Numbered from the stretch's first letter, positions 9,069 through 18,944 are shown. The stretch is 64,000 nucleotides of DNA from Prorocentrum cordatum (GCA_963575745.1 CAUYUJ010009779.1:124001-188000), one strand, 5' to 3'. The notes: generated by a model from the sequence alone, not told the origin. A program made the numbers and translations.

Positions 9069-10647
9069 AACGGGTGCCTGTGAGCCTTCGAGCCGGGCCG
9101 CTGTCGATCTGGAAGATCGCCGCGGTCTCCACCTCGTGGGCGCGCAGGCAGCGCGCGTCCTCGGTGCCCGGGACTCGCCGGGCGCCCTGCACTCTGACGC
9201 GCCTGCCCTCGTGGGCCCCCGTCCTTGGTGACGCGGGCCACCTTGTCGTGCCAAGGGGGGTCCTCGCAAGCCTCGAGGCCTGGTTTCGCCGCAGCCTTCG
9301 CTTCTTCTCGGCGTCCGTCTCCGCTTGCGCCTTGGCCTTGACCTTCCCGGAGAAGCTCGTCTTGGGCTTCGGCGCCCTGCCCGCGAGCTTCGCCGTGCCC
9401 GCGCCTCGGCCCAGGTGCTCGAGCGAGGCCGCGCCGCCAGTCTCGGCCTTCAAGCGCTGCCGCTTGCGCTGCAGCTTGCCTGGGAACTGGCCTGAGAAGT
9501 TGGACGCCCACCTGCTCTTGCGTTTACAGGTGCGCGCCCGTTTGAGCCAGTTCTCGAGGGCGCGCGGGAACTGGATATCCTTGATCCGCTCTTCTGGCGT
9601 TCTGAACACGTCCTTATGACCGTCGGTGAGCTCGAGGTCCAGGTCTCGGAGCTCCAGGAGGCAAGGGTTCTCGTCCTGCTCGCAGTCCTTCGGCGAGTCG
9701 TCGAGGTGGGAGCAATTCCCGTCGAGGACGCTCCACTCGGGCACGGGCGGCGCGCCCTTGGGCCACCTCTGCGCGCCCCCCAAACGCTCGCTCGGCAGCC
9801 TCTGCTCAATGCAGCGGCCGGGCTCGACGGAGTAGCTGCGCGGCCCCATGCCCCCGACGACCTTGAGCTCGCCCTGTTTTGTCGGCCGGACCGCGAACAT
9901 TTTTTTCGCTTGCAGCCCTTGGAGCGGCACCGCGTCCTTGTTCTTCTCGCGGAAGCGGATGTAGGCCTCGGAGACGCAATAGAGATTCTCGTGGGGCCCC
10001 CATTGGATCGGAAACTTGTACTGCTTCTCGGGCTCGGCATTGGCCTTCTGGACCCAGTCCTGCTCCATGGCCCACTGCATCTCGGCCTTGACCTCTCGGA
10101 TCATGGCCTTGAGTTGGCTGTGCTCGTGGGTGTCCGGCCCCTGCAAGAGGCTCACGACGTCGGGGGGCGCGGGCGCGTGGGCCACGTTCGCGAGCCACGC
10201 CTTGGGCGCGACTGCCTCGGTCCACTGGCTCGAGAGGCAGTCTGAGAACACGAGGCTCTGGCCGCGCTGCTGCTTGATGAAGTCGACGGTCCAGGAAGCG
10301 ACGAGCTCGTCCGTCCAGGCCCTGGGCTGCCCCCGCACGTCGATGGCCTCGAAGACCCTCTCGCGCACCTCCTCGGGGAAGAACTCGAGCAGAGCGTTGC
10401 GCCGGCCCCTGAGCAATGCTCCCAGGGGCCCTGGGGCTCGCCTGCTCGGAAGTGCCCCGCCCTTCCGTCGCCCCGCTCGCGGGCGACGCCGCGCCGCCGG
10501 GTGCCCCCCTGGAAGCTCGCGTCGCTCACTCGGCAGTGCCTTGCGCAGGGGGCGAGGAGCAAGCTGCGCTTCTTGGCGGACTTGGAATCTCTGCTCGGGT
10601 CGAACCAGCCCTCGACTGCGGAGATGTTGATGGTAGTGATCCGGCAC
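9067..10647 (-). CDS. Large open frame, unidentified protein
   Basis: This is the longest non-repetitive open frame of the window (526 codons). The part from about 10425 down reads as a genuine protein: LLEFFPEEVRERVFEAIDVR, WTVDFIKQQRGQSLVFSDCL, IQWGPHENLYCVSEAYIRFR and VPEWSVLDGNCSHLDDSPKD. A basic tail rich in K and R follows. The first ~75 codons are arginine-rich, and the natural frame there lies in another register (10450-10975), so a frameshift or short intron near 10425 is likely. No domain recognised. It lies in a series of minus-strand segments at 8.5-16.6 kb that may be one gene or decayed copies. Confidence 0.5.
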   Translation of the reverse strand: MPDHYHQHLRSRGLVRPEQRFQVRQEAQLAPRPLRKALPSERRELPGGHPAARRRPRAGRRKGGALPSRRAPGPLGALLRGRRNALLEFFPEEVRERVFEAIDVRGQPRAWTDELVASWTVDFIKQQRGQSLVFSDCLSSQWTEAVAPKAWLANVAHAPAPPDVVSLLQGPDTHEHSQLKAMIREVKAEMQWAMEQDWVQKANAEPEKQYKFPIQWGPHENLYCVSEAYIRFREKNKDAVPLQGLQAKKMFAVRPTKQGELKVVGGMGPRSYSVEPGRCIEQRLPSERLGGAQRWPKGAPPVPEWSVLDGNCSHLDDSPKDCEQDENPCLLELRDLDLELTDGHKDVFRTPEERIKDIQFPRALENWLKRARTCKRKSRWASNFSGQFPGKLQRKRQRLKAETGGAASLEHLGRGAGTAKLAGRAPKPKTSFSGKVKAKAQAETDAEKKRRLRRNQASRLARTPLGTTRWPASPRTGAHEGRRVRVQGARRVPGTEDARCLRAHEVETAAIFQIDSGPARRLTGTR

Positions 10648-10975
10648 TTGTCCCCTGCGCTCGAGTAGGCTTGGTCCACTTGCTCCATCGTGTCGGGGTG
10701 CTCTGCCATGTGCTTGGCCTTCTGGGCCTCGAAGGCTGCCTTGCCCTCCTCAGACTGCGTCTCGCGGCTCTTGCGGCGTAGGTTCTCGATGCGTCTCCTG
10801 GTGCCTGCGGCGTAGATCTCGCTCTCGTGGATGCGCGCTTGCTCCTCGCCCCAGGGCTGGGGCCGGAACGCGGTGGCGTCGACGACGACCGCGCTCGCGC
10901 TGGCCCTCTGCGCGGGGGGAAGGTCTCGGGCCCCCCGACGAAGAAGCTGAGGTCCTCGGAGCCGCCCCTCGCCAC
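10450..10975 (-). CDS. Upstream part of the same unidentified protein
   Basis: One frame gives WGEEQARIHESEIYAAGTRR, ENLRRKSRETQSEEGKAAFE and QVDQAYSSAGDKC, and it changes register before joining the 9067-10647 frame. At its upstream end a second frame reads GGSEDLSFFVGGPE, with a C run near 10920 as the probable slip point. Together these suggest one ancestral coding sequence with at least two small indels. Confidence 0.4.
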
Positions 10976-10988
10976 CAGGTGCGAGAAC

Positions 10989-11213
10989 CTACTGGAAGTA
11001 CACTAGTAGTAGTAGTCGTAGTAGTAGTCGTAGTAGTAGTAGTAGTGGTAGTAGTAGTAGTCGTGTTATTGGTAGTGGCAGTAATGCGACTACTACGGTT
11101 ACTACTAGGAAAACTACTACTACTTCTACTTCTACTTCTACTTCTACTTCTACTTCTACTTCTACTTCTACTTCTACTACTACTACTACTACTACTACTA
11201 GTACTAGTACTAG

Positions 11214-11248
<35 letters not shown>

Positions 11249-11273
11249 TTACTACCACTACAACTTCTACTAC
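10989..11273. repeat. (GTA)n microsatellite between two coding segments, possible intron
   Basis: The stretch is almost wholly GTA/GAA triplets on the minus strand. The upstream coding frame ends at KKDEAKLTWAA, followed at once by GTAGTAG. The far end reads CCAGTAG followed by GTTCTCGCACC. A GT...AG intron cut there would be in phase with the downstream frame containing VVVDATAF. An insertion into an exon is the alternative. Confidence 0.55.
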
Positions 11274-12120
11274 CGCGGCCCAGGTCAGCTTGGCCTCGTC
11301 CTTCTTGAGCGTCTGGAGCTCCTGGTCAGAGAGGCGCCGGCCCATGCGCCCGCTCGCGTGCAGCCTGGGGCGACGAGCTCGCCCACCCAATTCAACTCCT
11401 TATTGCAAGTCTGGTTGATCTGGGAAGTCTTCAGGCGCATGGTCGCCCGCTTGTGGACCTCTGCTTTGTAGCTCTTGTGGCCGACCTTCTGCAGGCGGGG
11501 CTGCTCGTCCTGCTCGAAGGCCAGCTCGTAACGCGGCCGCGTCGGGATAGACTTCTTCCTGAACTCGCGGCCGCGCGCCCGCCCCCGCTTGGGCCGGCGC
11601 CCCAGGCGGCGCACGACGCCCTCGAGAGGGCGGTCGGCGGCGGCCATGCAGGGGGTGTCTCGGGGCAGCCTAGCGCCCTCGCTCTTGCGCTTGCTGCGGT
11701 TCGGGCGGGCAGGCCCGCAGGCTCGGGGGCCGTGCTTGCCGGGCCTCCCCGTGGCAACCTTCTTCTCGAGAGCCGCTCGAAGCCCGTGCCATCTAAGGAC
11801 CGTCTCGCGGCTCCAGTGCCACTTGTTTTGCAGCTTGGCCTTCGTGGCGCTGGGCAGGAATGCGACCTTCTCGACGCCGTCCTCGTCCGCGTGCTTGCTC
11901 CAGTCGAGGAGGGCCTGGAGCTTGGACTGCTGGCGGGTCTCGTCGCAGCGCGGACGCAGCTCGGATCCTGCGCGCCCCTATGTGCTCCACCAACTTTCCC
12001 TGGGGTCTGCCGCTCTGGCCGAAGCCTCGCTTCGCGCCTCGGCCGAAGTCGTCCGCGGCGAGGGCCCTCGGCGCTCGCATGCTCTCGGCGCGCGGCCGCG
12101 TCCGCGACTTGCTCCTGAAG
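11274..12120 (-). CDS. Lysine/arginine-rich protein segment, unidentified
   Basis: Consecutive minus-strand frames read GQSGRPQGKLVEHIGARR, then QQSKLQALLDWSKHADEDG, VEKVAFLPSATKAKLQNKWH and WSRETVLRWHGLRAALEKK. Next come EFRKKSIPTRPRYELAFEQD and TSQINQTCNKELNWVGEL, and finally RRLSDQELQTLKKDEAKL before the (GTA)n tract. Register changes are needed near 11960 and 11370. The WSRETVLRW stretch could be a helix-turn-helix, but this is only a guess. It is probably the 5' part of the reading unit that continues to 9067. Confidence 0.4.
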
Positions 12121-12140
12121 GGGGGGTGCTAGTTGTGCCG

Positions 12141-12313
12141 CAGTCGACCCGTATAGTAAGGGTGCGCGGAAGCGGCGAAAGGGCCTTGGAAGGCCCACGC
12201 TGACATTTTTTGAGCGGGGCTGGCCCGCGAAAGTTGCCTGGGATGGGCCGAAGGGGCAAGGGTGGAAGGGTGGCCTCGTGAAGGTTGCTCATCCTTACTA
12301 CGCGGGTTGACTG
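12141..12313. mobile_element. MITE with CAGTCGACCCG ends, copy 1
   Basis: Inverted ends: CAGTCGACCCGTATAGTAAGG at the left and the complement of CAGTCAACCCGCGTAGTAAGG at the right. The same ends delimit 38059-38120, which is flanked by TA on both sides. The CAGT start and TA target point to the Tc1/mariner-pogo type. No transposase is present. A (TAG)n microsatellite starts at its right end. Confidence 0.75.
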
Positions 12314-12382
12314 TAGTAGTAGTAGTAGTAGTAGTATTATTAGTAGTAGTAGTAGTAGTAGCAGCAGTAGTAGCAGCGCTCG
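12314..12382 (+). repeat. (TAG)n microsatellite
   Basis: TAG/TAT/CAG triplets begin directly at the last base of the MITE, as if seeded by its TA target. Confidence 0.85.
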
Positions 12383-12485
12383 GAAGAAGGAATGTAGGGA
12401 GGACAAGGGCAAGGGGAGGGAGACAGAGGAAGATGGCCCATACTTGCTTTTGACAGAACTCTTGGATTCGGAACCTTTGGTTTCT

Positions 12486-12830
12486 TCATATGCGCAAGCG
12501 AATTATTTTGAATCGTTTCGGGATAAACAAGCCCGGGGCCCTGAGGGGAGGGGCAAGGGTAAGGGGGGAGGGGGGGGGGGGCGAGGGGGGATCCTTGTCT
12601 GCTTTCTTAGCCTCGCGCCTCTGGGCCTCGAGGCCCTTGAAGAAGCTCGCGGCAGACTCGGCGCTCTCGCAGGGGGGCGCGCTCAACTTCTCGCGGGAGC
12701 TCGGGGCCTCGGAGGGCGACCTCGCAAGACCCCAGAGGCTCGACGAGCTCGTCTGCTTCGTCGGCGCGCCCATCGGAGACTTGCTGCAAAGCTGCCAGGG
12801 CTCGAAGCTCCAATCCTCGAGGCAACGTGG
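12486..12830 (-). CDS. Protein-like segment, unidentified
   Basis: The minus-strand frame gives MGAPTKQTSSSSLWGLARSP and ESAESAASFFKGLEAQRREA, then KKADKDPPSPPPPSP. It is followed by a G-rich, proline-coding tract. The composition is like the other minus-strand segments of this cluster. It may be an exon, but its splice edges cannot be fixed. Confidence 0.3.
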   Translation of the reverse strand, partial: PRCLEDWSFEPWQLCSKSPMGAPTKQTSSSSLWGLARSPSEAPSSREKLSAPPCESAESAASFFKGLEAQRREAKKADKDPPSPPPPSPLTLAPPLRAPGLFIPKRFKIIRLRI

Positions 12831-13062
12831 CTGCGGGAAGTTGTTGGCGCCTGGCTGGTGTTGGCTTGTCGTTGTCCGCTTCTTGTTATTGCCTTCTTGT
12901 TGTCAGCGTTGCGTTGTTGGCTTGTCCTTGGTCGCTTCTTGTTGTTCGCTGCTGTTGTGCTTGCTGTTACTTGCGCTGTCGTTGGTGGTGCTGTTGTTTT
13001 GCTGGTTGCTTCTGCTGGTGGCTGCTGTAGTTTGTGCTGTTGCTGCCGTTGCTTGCGCTCGC
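12830..13062 (+). repeat. TTG/CTG-rich low-complexity tract
   Basis: Irregular TTG, CTG and TTGT units dominate. On the minus strand the tract would encode Q/T/N-rich filler. It is more likely intronic or intergenic simple sequence. Confidence 0.7.
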
Positions 13063-13157
13063 TGCTCTGATTGCGCGCGCTGGCGCCCTCGAGGCCGGCG
13101 GCCACCTCGCTCAGAGCCCCCAGCGCCTCGCCCTGACTCGGCCCGAAAGCGCCTCGC

Positions 13158-13887
13158 TCAGAGGCCCCAGCGGCTCGCGAGGCGCCTCGAGGATGAATCG
13201 GGACTTGGGGCCGGGGCAGGAGGCGAGGCAGAGCTCGGCACCGAGTGAAGGGAATCACGCTGCCTCGTCGCTGCTGGCCTGCAACGGCGGCCGCGCTTCT
13301 TCTCGGGCGCGACCTTGCAGGAGTCCAGTTTGACATCCTTGTCCCCGGGCATCTTGTCGTCGAAGCGCTTGTCCTCGAGCTTGCCGGAGTCCCCCATCTT
13401 CCTGCCCGAGAGCTTTTTCTCGAAGTGCGTGTGCGTGTGTGTGTCCTCGAGCGTGCCGTTGTTCTGAGGCTCGTTGTCCTCGAGCTTGCAGGATTTCAGC
13501 TTGACCTTCTTGTCCTCGAGCTTCTTGTCGTCGAGGCTCTTGTCCTCGGGCTCGCTGGCGTCCTCCGCCTGCATGGTCGCTTGCGTCTGCTCGTGCTGCT
13601 CGACGCCGCCCTGTCGTCACACCCTCGAAATGTTGTCCGCGCGCCGCCCCGCGCCCGCTCGTCGCCCGGAATCTGCTCGACCCGTCCGACCGCTCGGCGA
13701 AAAGCAAGGACAACGCGCGGCGACCCTCGCTGCTCGACTCGGCCACCCTCGTTGCCAGAGCGGAAGTGGAGCTTGGAATGCTTGGTCCTACATGGGCCAG
13801 GGAAATTATTACGTCCCCAGCGGGCATGGCCCGAACAGCGCTTGCACCGCGGTGCTTGCGCCCATTGCACCGCATAGCTTGCGCCAC
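13158..13887 (-). CDS. Lysine/aspartate-rich repeat protein segment
   Basis: The 13158-13574 frame has the repeated element LEDKxxDDKxLEDKKVKLKS followed by more K/D repeats, so it is strongly charged and probably unstructured. Upstream (13600-13887) another register reads AGDVIISLAHVGPSIPSSTS and SSEGRRALSLLFAERSDGSS. Joining them needs a register change near 13610. A (GT)n patch at 13425-13445 interrupts the charged repeats with TH dipeptides. Function unknown. Confidence 0.4.
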
Positions 13888-13924
13888 TTCGGCGATGCAT
13901 CGGCGGGTCTCGGCGATGAGGTGG

Positions 13925-14342
13925 GCTTGACATGTGCTGTTGTGGCAGCTGTTGTTTGTGCAGTTGTTGTATGAATTGTTGCTGTTGTGGCCTGCTGTTG
14001 CGCTGGTTGCTGGTGCTGTTATTGTGCATGCTGTTGCTTGTGGTGTGGTTGGTGGTGTTGTTAGTTTGCTGGTTGGTGTTGCTGTTGTGGCTGCTGTTGT
14101 TTGTGCTTTTGTTGGCTGCTGTGTGTGAGTGTGTGAGTGTGTACGTGTGTGTGCGTGTTTGAATGCTTGTGTGTGCGTGTGTGCGTGTGCGTGTGTGTTG
14201 TTTGTGTGTATGTGTGTGTGCGCGCGTGTGCGTGCGTGTGCGTGTGTGCGTGTTTATGAGCGCGTGTGTGTGCGTGCGTGTGTGGGTGTTTTGGTTTGTG
14301 TTTGTGTGTGCGAGTGTGTGAATGTGCGCGCGTGCGCGTGAT
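13925..14342 (+). repeat. TGTTG-rich then GTGTGCG-rich simple repeats
   Basis: Up to about 14125 TGTTG/GTTGCTG units dominate. From there to 14342 it is a GTGTGTGCGTG microsatellite with GCGC islands. Its reading frames are repeat filler. Confidence 0.9.
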
Positions 14343-15300
14343 CGCTACCGGCGTCGAGGCTCGATCCTCGATCCTCGGATCGATGGCCCAGGGCCCTCGA
14401 GTCCAAGCTTGGCGATCCTCGGATCTAGGATCCGAGGTGCTCGTTGATGCTCAAGGCCAAGATCTCGGATCCTCGATCCGAGGGTCGAGCCTGCTTGATG
14501 GCAGTCTGGGCCCGAGGACGGCGATGAGGGAGATCGACGATCGCCGAGGCTCGATCCTCAATCCTCGGATCGCGAATCCGGGACCTTCGAGTCCAAGCGT
14601 GGCGATCCTCGGATCTGGGACCCAAGGCGCTCGAAGATGCTCGGAACCAAGATCTCGGATCCTCGATCCGAGGAGCGAGCCTCCTCGAAGGCGGTTTGGG
14701 CCTGACGACAGCGACGGGGGCGATCGACGAACGCCGAGGCTCAATCCTCGATGCTCGGATCAAGGACCCAGGATCCTCGAGTCCAGGCTGGGCGGCCCTC
14801 GGATCTAGGATCCGAGGTGCTCGCAGATGCCCGCGACCAAGACCTCGGATCCTCGGCCCGAGGAACCCTCGATCCGAGGATCGAGAACCGAGCCCGCTTG
14901 AATGGCAGTCTGGGCCGAAGACGGCGACGAGGGAGACCGACGATCGCCGAGGCTCGCACCTCGATCCTCGGATCGCAAGCCCGAAACTTTGGAGTCCAAG
15001 CGTGGCGATCCTCGGATCTGGGATCCAAGGCGCTCGTTGATGCTCGAGACCAAGATCTCGGGTCCTCGATCCGAGGGTCGAGCCTCCATGATGGCGGTCT
15101 GGGCCTGGCGAGACGGGTCGATCGACGATCGCCGAGGCTCGATCCTCGATCCTCGGAACGCGAACACGAGATCTTCAAATCCAAACTTGGCGATCCTCGG
15201 ATCGAGGATGCAAGGTGCTCGAAGATGCTCGGGCTCAAGGTCTCGGATCCTCGATTCGAGGATGGAGGATCGCGCCTGCTTGATTGCTTGATGCCTGATC
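14343..15300 (+). repeat. ~190-bp minisatellite, five units, rich in CCTCGGATC
   Basis: GAGGCTCGATCCTC starts units at 14355, 14545, 14735, 14949 and 15134, spaced 190, 190, 214 and 185 bases. Each unit carries many copies of GATCCTCGGATC and its inverse, so it is full of small palindromes. Unit lengths are not multiples of three and the long reading frames through it are not conserved between units, so I treat it as noncoding. Confidence 0.85.
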
Positions 15301-15512
15301 GAGCCTCACTCGGCGAGAGGGGGAGAGGAGCACCCCGCAGCTTGGAACGCGTCTCGCGCGTGCAAGAACGCTCGCTTGGAGCTTGACAGCAGATGGGGCT
15401 CGAGCGCGTGCCTCGAAACGCTCGTGCGGCACCCTCGCAGCAAAAAGCACCGGGGGCGCTTGGCTCGGGTCGCCCGTGCGCCAGGCGCTCGCAACTCGCC
15501 GCTGCTCGGCTC

Positions 15513-16602
15513 TCAGGCGCCCTTCGGCGTCGATTCATCGGCCTCTTGCCCGGCATTCGCGTCGGCCTCGCTCTTCTCGGGCTTGCGCTGGCTGAGCACC
15601 TCAGCGCGGTCGTCGTGGATCTTGCCGAAGTCTTGGACGTGCATCTTGATGTGCTGGTCAAGAACAGGTGTCTCGAAGCGGCGCTGCAACTCGGTGTCTG
15701 CGTAGTCATGCTTGGAGCGCTTGCCCAAGCACTTGTCGCACTGGAGCTCGTGGGCCATGTCGGCGGTGCGCATGATGCCCCAGCGACACTTGGCGACAGC
15801 ATGCGCGGTGGCTCGCGCGCGGCCCTTGCTCTCCGCCACGCCGTCGTCGCGGCGCCAGTTGATGAAGGACTTGGCCTTGTGGGGGTCAGCTCGAAGAGCT
15901 GATCGCTTGGCGCGCCAGAGGAGAACTCCTCGGGCGTTTTCTCGACGGGCTCGAACCTCTGATTGATCGGCAGCACGAGGTCGTGGAGTTGAGGAGCTCG
16001 GAGGGGATCTCGGGGAGGGCCTTGTCGACGCGCTCGGCGTGGGAGCCGAAGCTGAGGCGCTAGGCGCCCTCGGGGCCGTGCTCGATGTCCTCCGTCTTGG
16101 CGCGCTCGAGCATCTTCGACCCTGCGCTCGGCGCGAGGCCGAAGAGGTTCTCGGGTGGCTCTCCGTGATCCTCGAACATGTTGCAAAGGAAGTTCGCTTT
16201 CTCGCTGTAGATCTTGTAGAACAACTCCACCACCAGCTCGATGCGCCCCATGTCTTTCTCATTGAAGATGTGCCCGTGGTCGATGCTCTTGAGACAACCG
16301 CCGCGGCGCGCCATCTCGGCGACGGCTTGCTGGGCGCTCGCCGACCGCGCGGCGCTGTCCGCCTTGAACAAGCAGGCAGTCATTCTTGCTGCGCCAGCGC
16401 CTTGCGCGCTCGATTGGCACTGGCGCATCTCGACAATAGCGATCTTGCCCGCAATGAAGGACAGCTCGTCGAGGATTTCCTCGTCCTGCCTGGCCATGCG
16501 CTCGAGCATCCCGTGAGAGCTCGGGCTCGCGCTCTGGGTCGCGACGTCCTTCGGGGCCTCGACCTGCTGGGTCGGCGCCTGGGCGCGCTCGGCGGGGTGA
16601 GC
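15513..16602 (-). CDS. Unidentified protein with CxxC motif, interrupted by frameshifts
   Basis: The proposed start (16602) opens a frame reading MAHPAERAQAPTQQ, MLERMARQDEEILDELSFIA, GRIELVVELFYKIYSEKANF and NMFEDHGEPPENLFGL, stopping at 16060. A second register continues with LVLPINQRFEPVEKTPEEFS, and a third with FINWRRDDGVAESKGRARAT. The last part has a CDKC pair in MAHELQCDKCLGKRSKHDYA and ends at the stop at 15513. At least two register changes and one in-frame stop are needed, so it is a decayed gene or carries unrecognised introns. Confidence 0.4.
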
Positions 16603-16916
16603 CATCTGCAACGTTCGTGGCGCGCTGAGGGGCAACGTCGCCGGGGGGCATAGGCGTTTGGGGGGGGGGGGGCGTCGACCTGGAATCGGCGAGTCGCCGA
16701 CGCATCGGAGATGGGCGCCCGCTCGTGAATGCGCGCGTCCCCGGGCAGGTTCAGGGCGTCGAACCAATCTCTGCGATCGAAGGCGACTGGGGATCGATGC
16801 ATCCCCTGCTACCAAGTCCCCCCTATCGCCGCCCCTGGGGCGAAGAGGCTCGGCGGCGCCTCGAAGAGGCTCAGTCAGCGGCTTGGGGCCCCGGAAACTC
16901 GGGGGGCCACGAGCCC

Positions 16917-17075
16917 CGGCAGTTGCGGGGGCGCGGGCGCGGGGGCGGGGGGGGGGCGGGGGGGGGGGGGGAGGGGAAGGAGGAGGAGGAGGAAGAAGGG
17001 GGGGGGGGGGGGAAGAAGACAAGTTAGGTGCGCTCGCGTCAACATCTGACATCCTACCCCCCCCCCCCCCCATCC
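16917..17075 (+). repeat. G-run and C-run low-complexity tract
   Basis: Runs of up to 15 G, a GGA patch and then a 14-C run. Upstream frames read proline from it. Run lengths may be unreliable. Confidence 0.85.
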
Positions 17076-17667
17076 CTCACCATGGCGGCGCTGATGTTTT
17101 CCATCCGCGGACGCGTGTCGTAGCGTGCGTAGTGGGTGGTGGTGCGCGCGCGTGCAACTTCAAAACCCAGTCGGCCCCCGAGGCCCTGCCGCACTTTCCT
17201 TGCTCGAGAACGGCTGAGAAAATGAGAATCACGGCCCTGCCGCGCGTTCGTGCCTAGGGAAAACTGGAATGGTGAGACTCCCATAGCCCTGCCACGAGCT
17301 CGTGATTGCGAAAGCTGAAATGCTGAGACCACCATTGCCATGCTCATCGTTTTGATGCCGTCGCTAGTCAACATAAGATGAAAGCAACTTCGGTTCGGCA
17401 CTCCCCCCGGGGATGATTAAGTTCGGCTTCGCCGCCCCTCTCCGCAAGTAATGTTATTGACACGGGGCAGTGATAATTCGAGGGGGTAAAAGGGGGCTGC
17501 TTTTTCTGTCGGAGACAAAGTTCATTGGTTGAGAACCCCAGCAGCCTGTCGATGTTAGCCCGCGGGGAATTGAAGCTCCATTAATCGTCCGTCGCCACGC
17601 AGGTCATCCTTATCAGCGGGTCGGGCGCCCCGCGGAAGAGAATCCAAATGTCGCCGTTCTTTGCGAA
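17076..17667. other. Gap without recognised feature
   Basis: Moderate GC, with no repeats shared with the rest of the window and no convincing frame. It may include the 3' part of the retroposed unit at 17668-18534. Confidence 0.5.
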
Positions 17668-18534
17668 TTAGAACTTGACCCTGAAACCATCGGAGCCCAT
17701 CTTGACCGACTGGCCCCAGACGCCCTTCAGAACTATCAGCTCCACCATCGGCCGCCAAATCCTACCGAGCTGCCGTTGACGACCGCGAACATCGTCAGGA
17801 AGGTCCGCACGGACTCGCGCATCACGCGCTGAATGGTTGCGCCTATCTTTCCAAGTCATCGGATTCTCGGCCATGTAATCAAGAAGTTCACAAGGTTGCG
17901 CGGGGGCGTCGATGTGGACGCTGTAGCTCTGGCTGATGCGCTGAGCCGCGTGCTCCTTGAGCCTCTCGAAATGCGCGGCGCGAGCCGTCATCAAGAGCGG
18001 TTCACCACCACCCACCCACCCACTCACCCACCACCTGCAGTCGTCAGGAGCGTCTTCATGCGCCGGTGAACCCGCGGGCGCCGCACTCGCGGCCCGCGAG
18101 AACTTGGCTGCGTGAAGCGTGCTGCCTACGGACCCAGCGGAGGCAGCTACAGTAGCCGCGCGAACCTCACTCTTCATCGTGAACATGTCGCGTTTGATGG
18201 CGTCAGCGAATGAGTTGAACTGCGCCTGCAGCACCGCGTCGGACTGGCTGGCACCCTGAGGAAGCTGAGCCAAGGCCACCTCGATACTGACGACGCGCGC
18301 CTCCAGGACACTGATCCTCACGACCTCACTCATGATGCGCTCGTGGTTCTCCGCCAATGCCGCCATCTTCGCTTCCATCTTCCTGGTGGACTTTGCACTC
18401 GTTGCCGTGGCCAGGGCGATCCTCTCCAAGTGCGAGACTGGAACGACCTGCGTAGCCTCCTCACCTACGTCGATCGGAGCACCGCTGTCGGCAGCAGCAG
18501 CAGCAGCGCCCTTGCCAGAGCCCTTCCCTGGCAT
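17668..18534 (-). CDS. Intronless coiled-coil protein, probable retroposed mRNA
   Basis: The first ATG of the frame is at 18534 (MPGKGSGKGAAAAAADSG). The open frame runs to a stop at 17668. Residues ~25-95 form a heptad-rich helix (VVRISVLEARVVSIEVALAQ). A basic/aromatic C-terminal part follows, ending KGVWGQSVKMGSDGFRVKF. An arginine-rich stretch near 17800 reads better in another register, hinting at compensating indels. A relict spliced leader lies upstream at 18673-18690 with only ~140 bases between, and there is no intron, so this looks like a reverse-transcribed message. The coiled coil resembles non-LTR element ORF1 proteins in style, but I cannot assign a family. Confidence 0.5.
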   Translation of the reverse strand: MPGKGSGKGAAAAAADSGAPIDVGEEATQVVPVSHLERIALATATSAKSTRKMEAKMAALAENHERIMSEVVRISVLEARVVSIEVALAQLPQGASQSDAVLQAQFNSFADAIKRDMFTMKSEVRAATVAASAGSVGSTLHAAKFSRAASAAPAGSPAHEDAPDDCRWWVSGWVGGGEPLLMTARAAHFERLKEHAAQRISQSYSVHIDAPAQPCELLDYMAENPMTWKDRRNHSARDARVRADLPDDVRGRQRQLGRIWRPMVELIVLKGVWGQSVKMGSDGFRVKF

Positions 18535-18672
18535 GACTGAACTCAAGACTCTCTTAGCGCGGGGCAAACTCTGGGTCACGGGGGAACCCGTGCGAAACCC
18601 TGTGGTTGCAAAAAACTTTGGGTCTGTCCTCGGATCGGAGGCCCCCACTTGGTCCAAGAGGGATCCTCGAGC

Positions 18673-18690
18673 CTTGAGCCAAAATGGCTA
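18673..18690 (-). other. Relict dinoflagellate spliced leader
   Basis: On the minus strand the sequence TAGCCATTTTGGCTCAAG equals the last 18 bases of the 22-base dinoflagellate spliced leader. The preceding bases (CGA instead of CCG) differ. A spliced leader in genomic DNA just upstream of an intronless frame is the known mark of a message that was trans-spliced, reverse-transcribed and reinserted. Confidence 0.8.
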
Positions 18691-18944
18691 TCGAGGAGGA
18701 GGAAGAGGAGGAGGAGCACAGCAGGAGATGAGAGGGAGGAGGAAACGACCGACGGAACTGTCAACGACGGCGGCGAGGCTGCGGGGAGATGGAGGCCTGC
18801 GCTCGAGACGAGCCTCTTGCGGGGATCGGAGCACGCTCGATTGGGGTGGTGGGTGCTGGCGATGCTTTGCGGCATGATCGGCGACGAGCGAGGGGGGGAA
18901 AATAGAAGGAGAAGGCGATGTTTCCCCCATGCCAGGTCAATGTA

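Noticed and set aside
14741-16186. 481-codon minus-strand frame joining the 15.5-16.6 kb gene and the minisatellite
   Set aside because: More than half is the CCTCGGATC minisatellite in a frame not conserved between units. Only a short piece near 15930-15990 looks natural.
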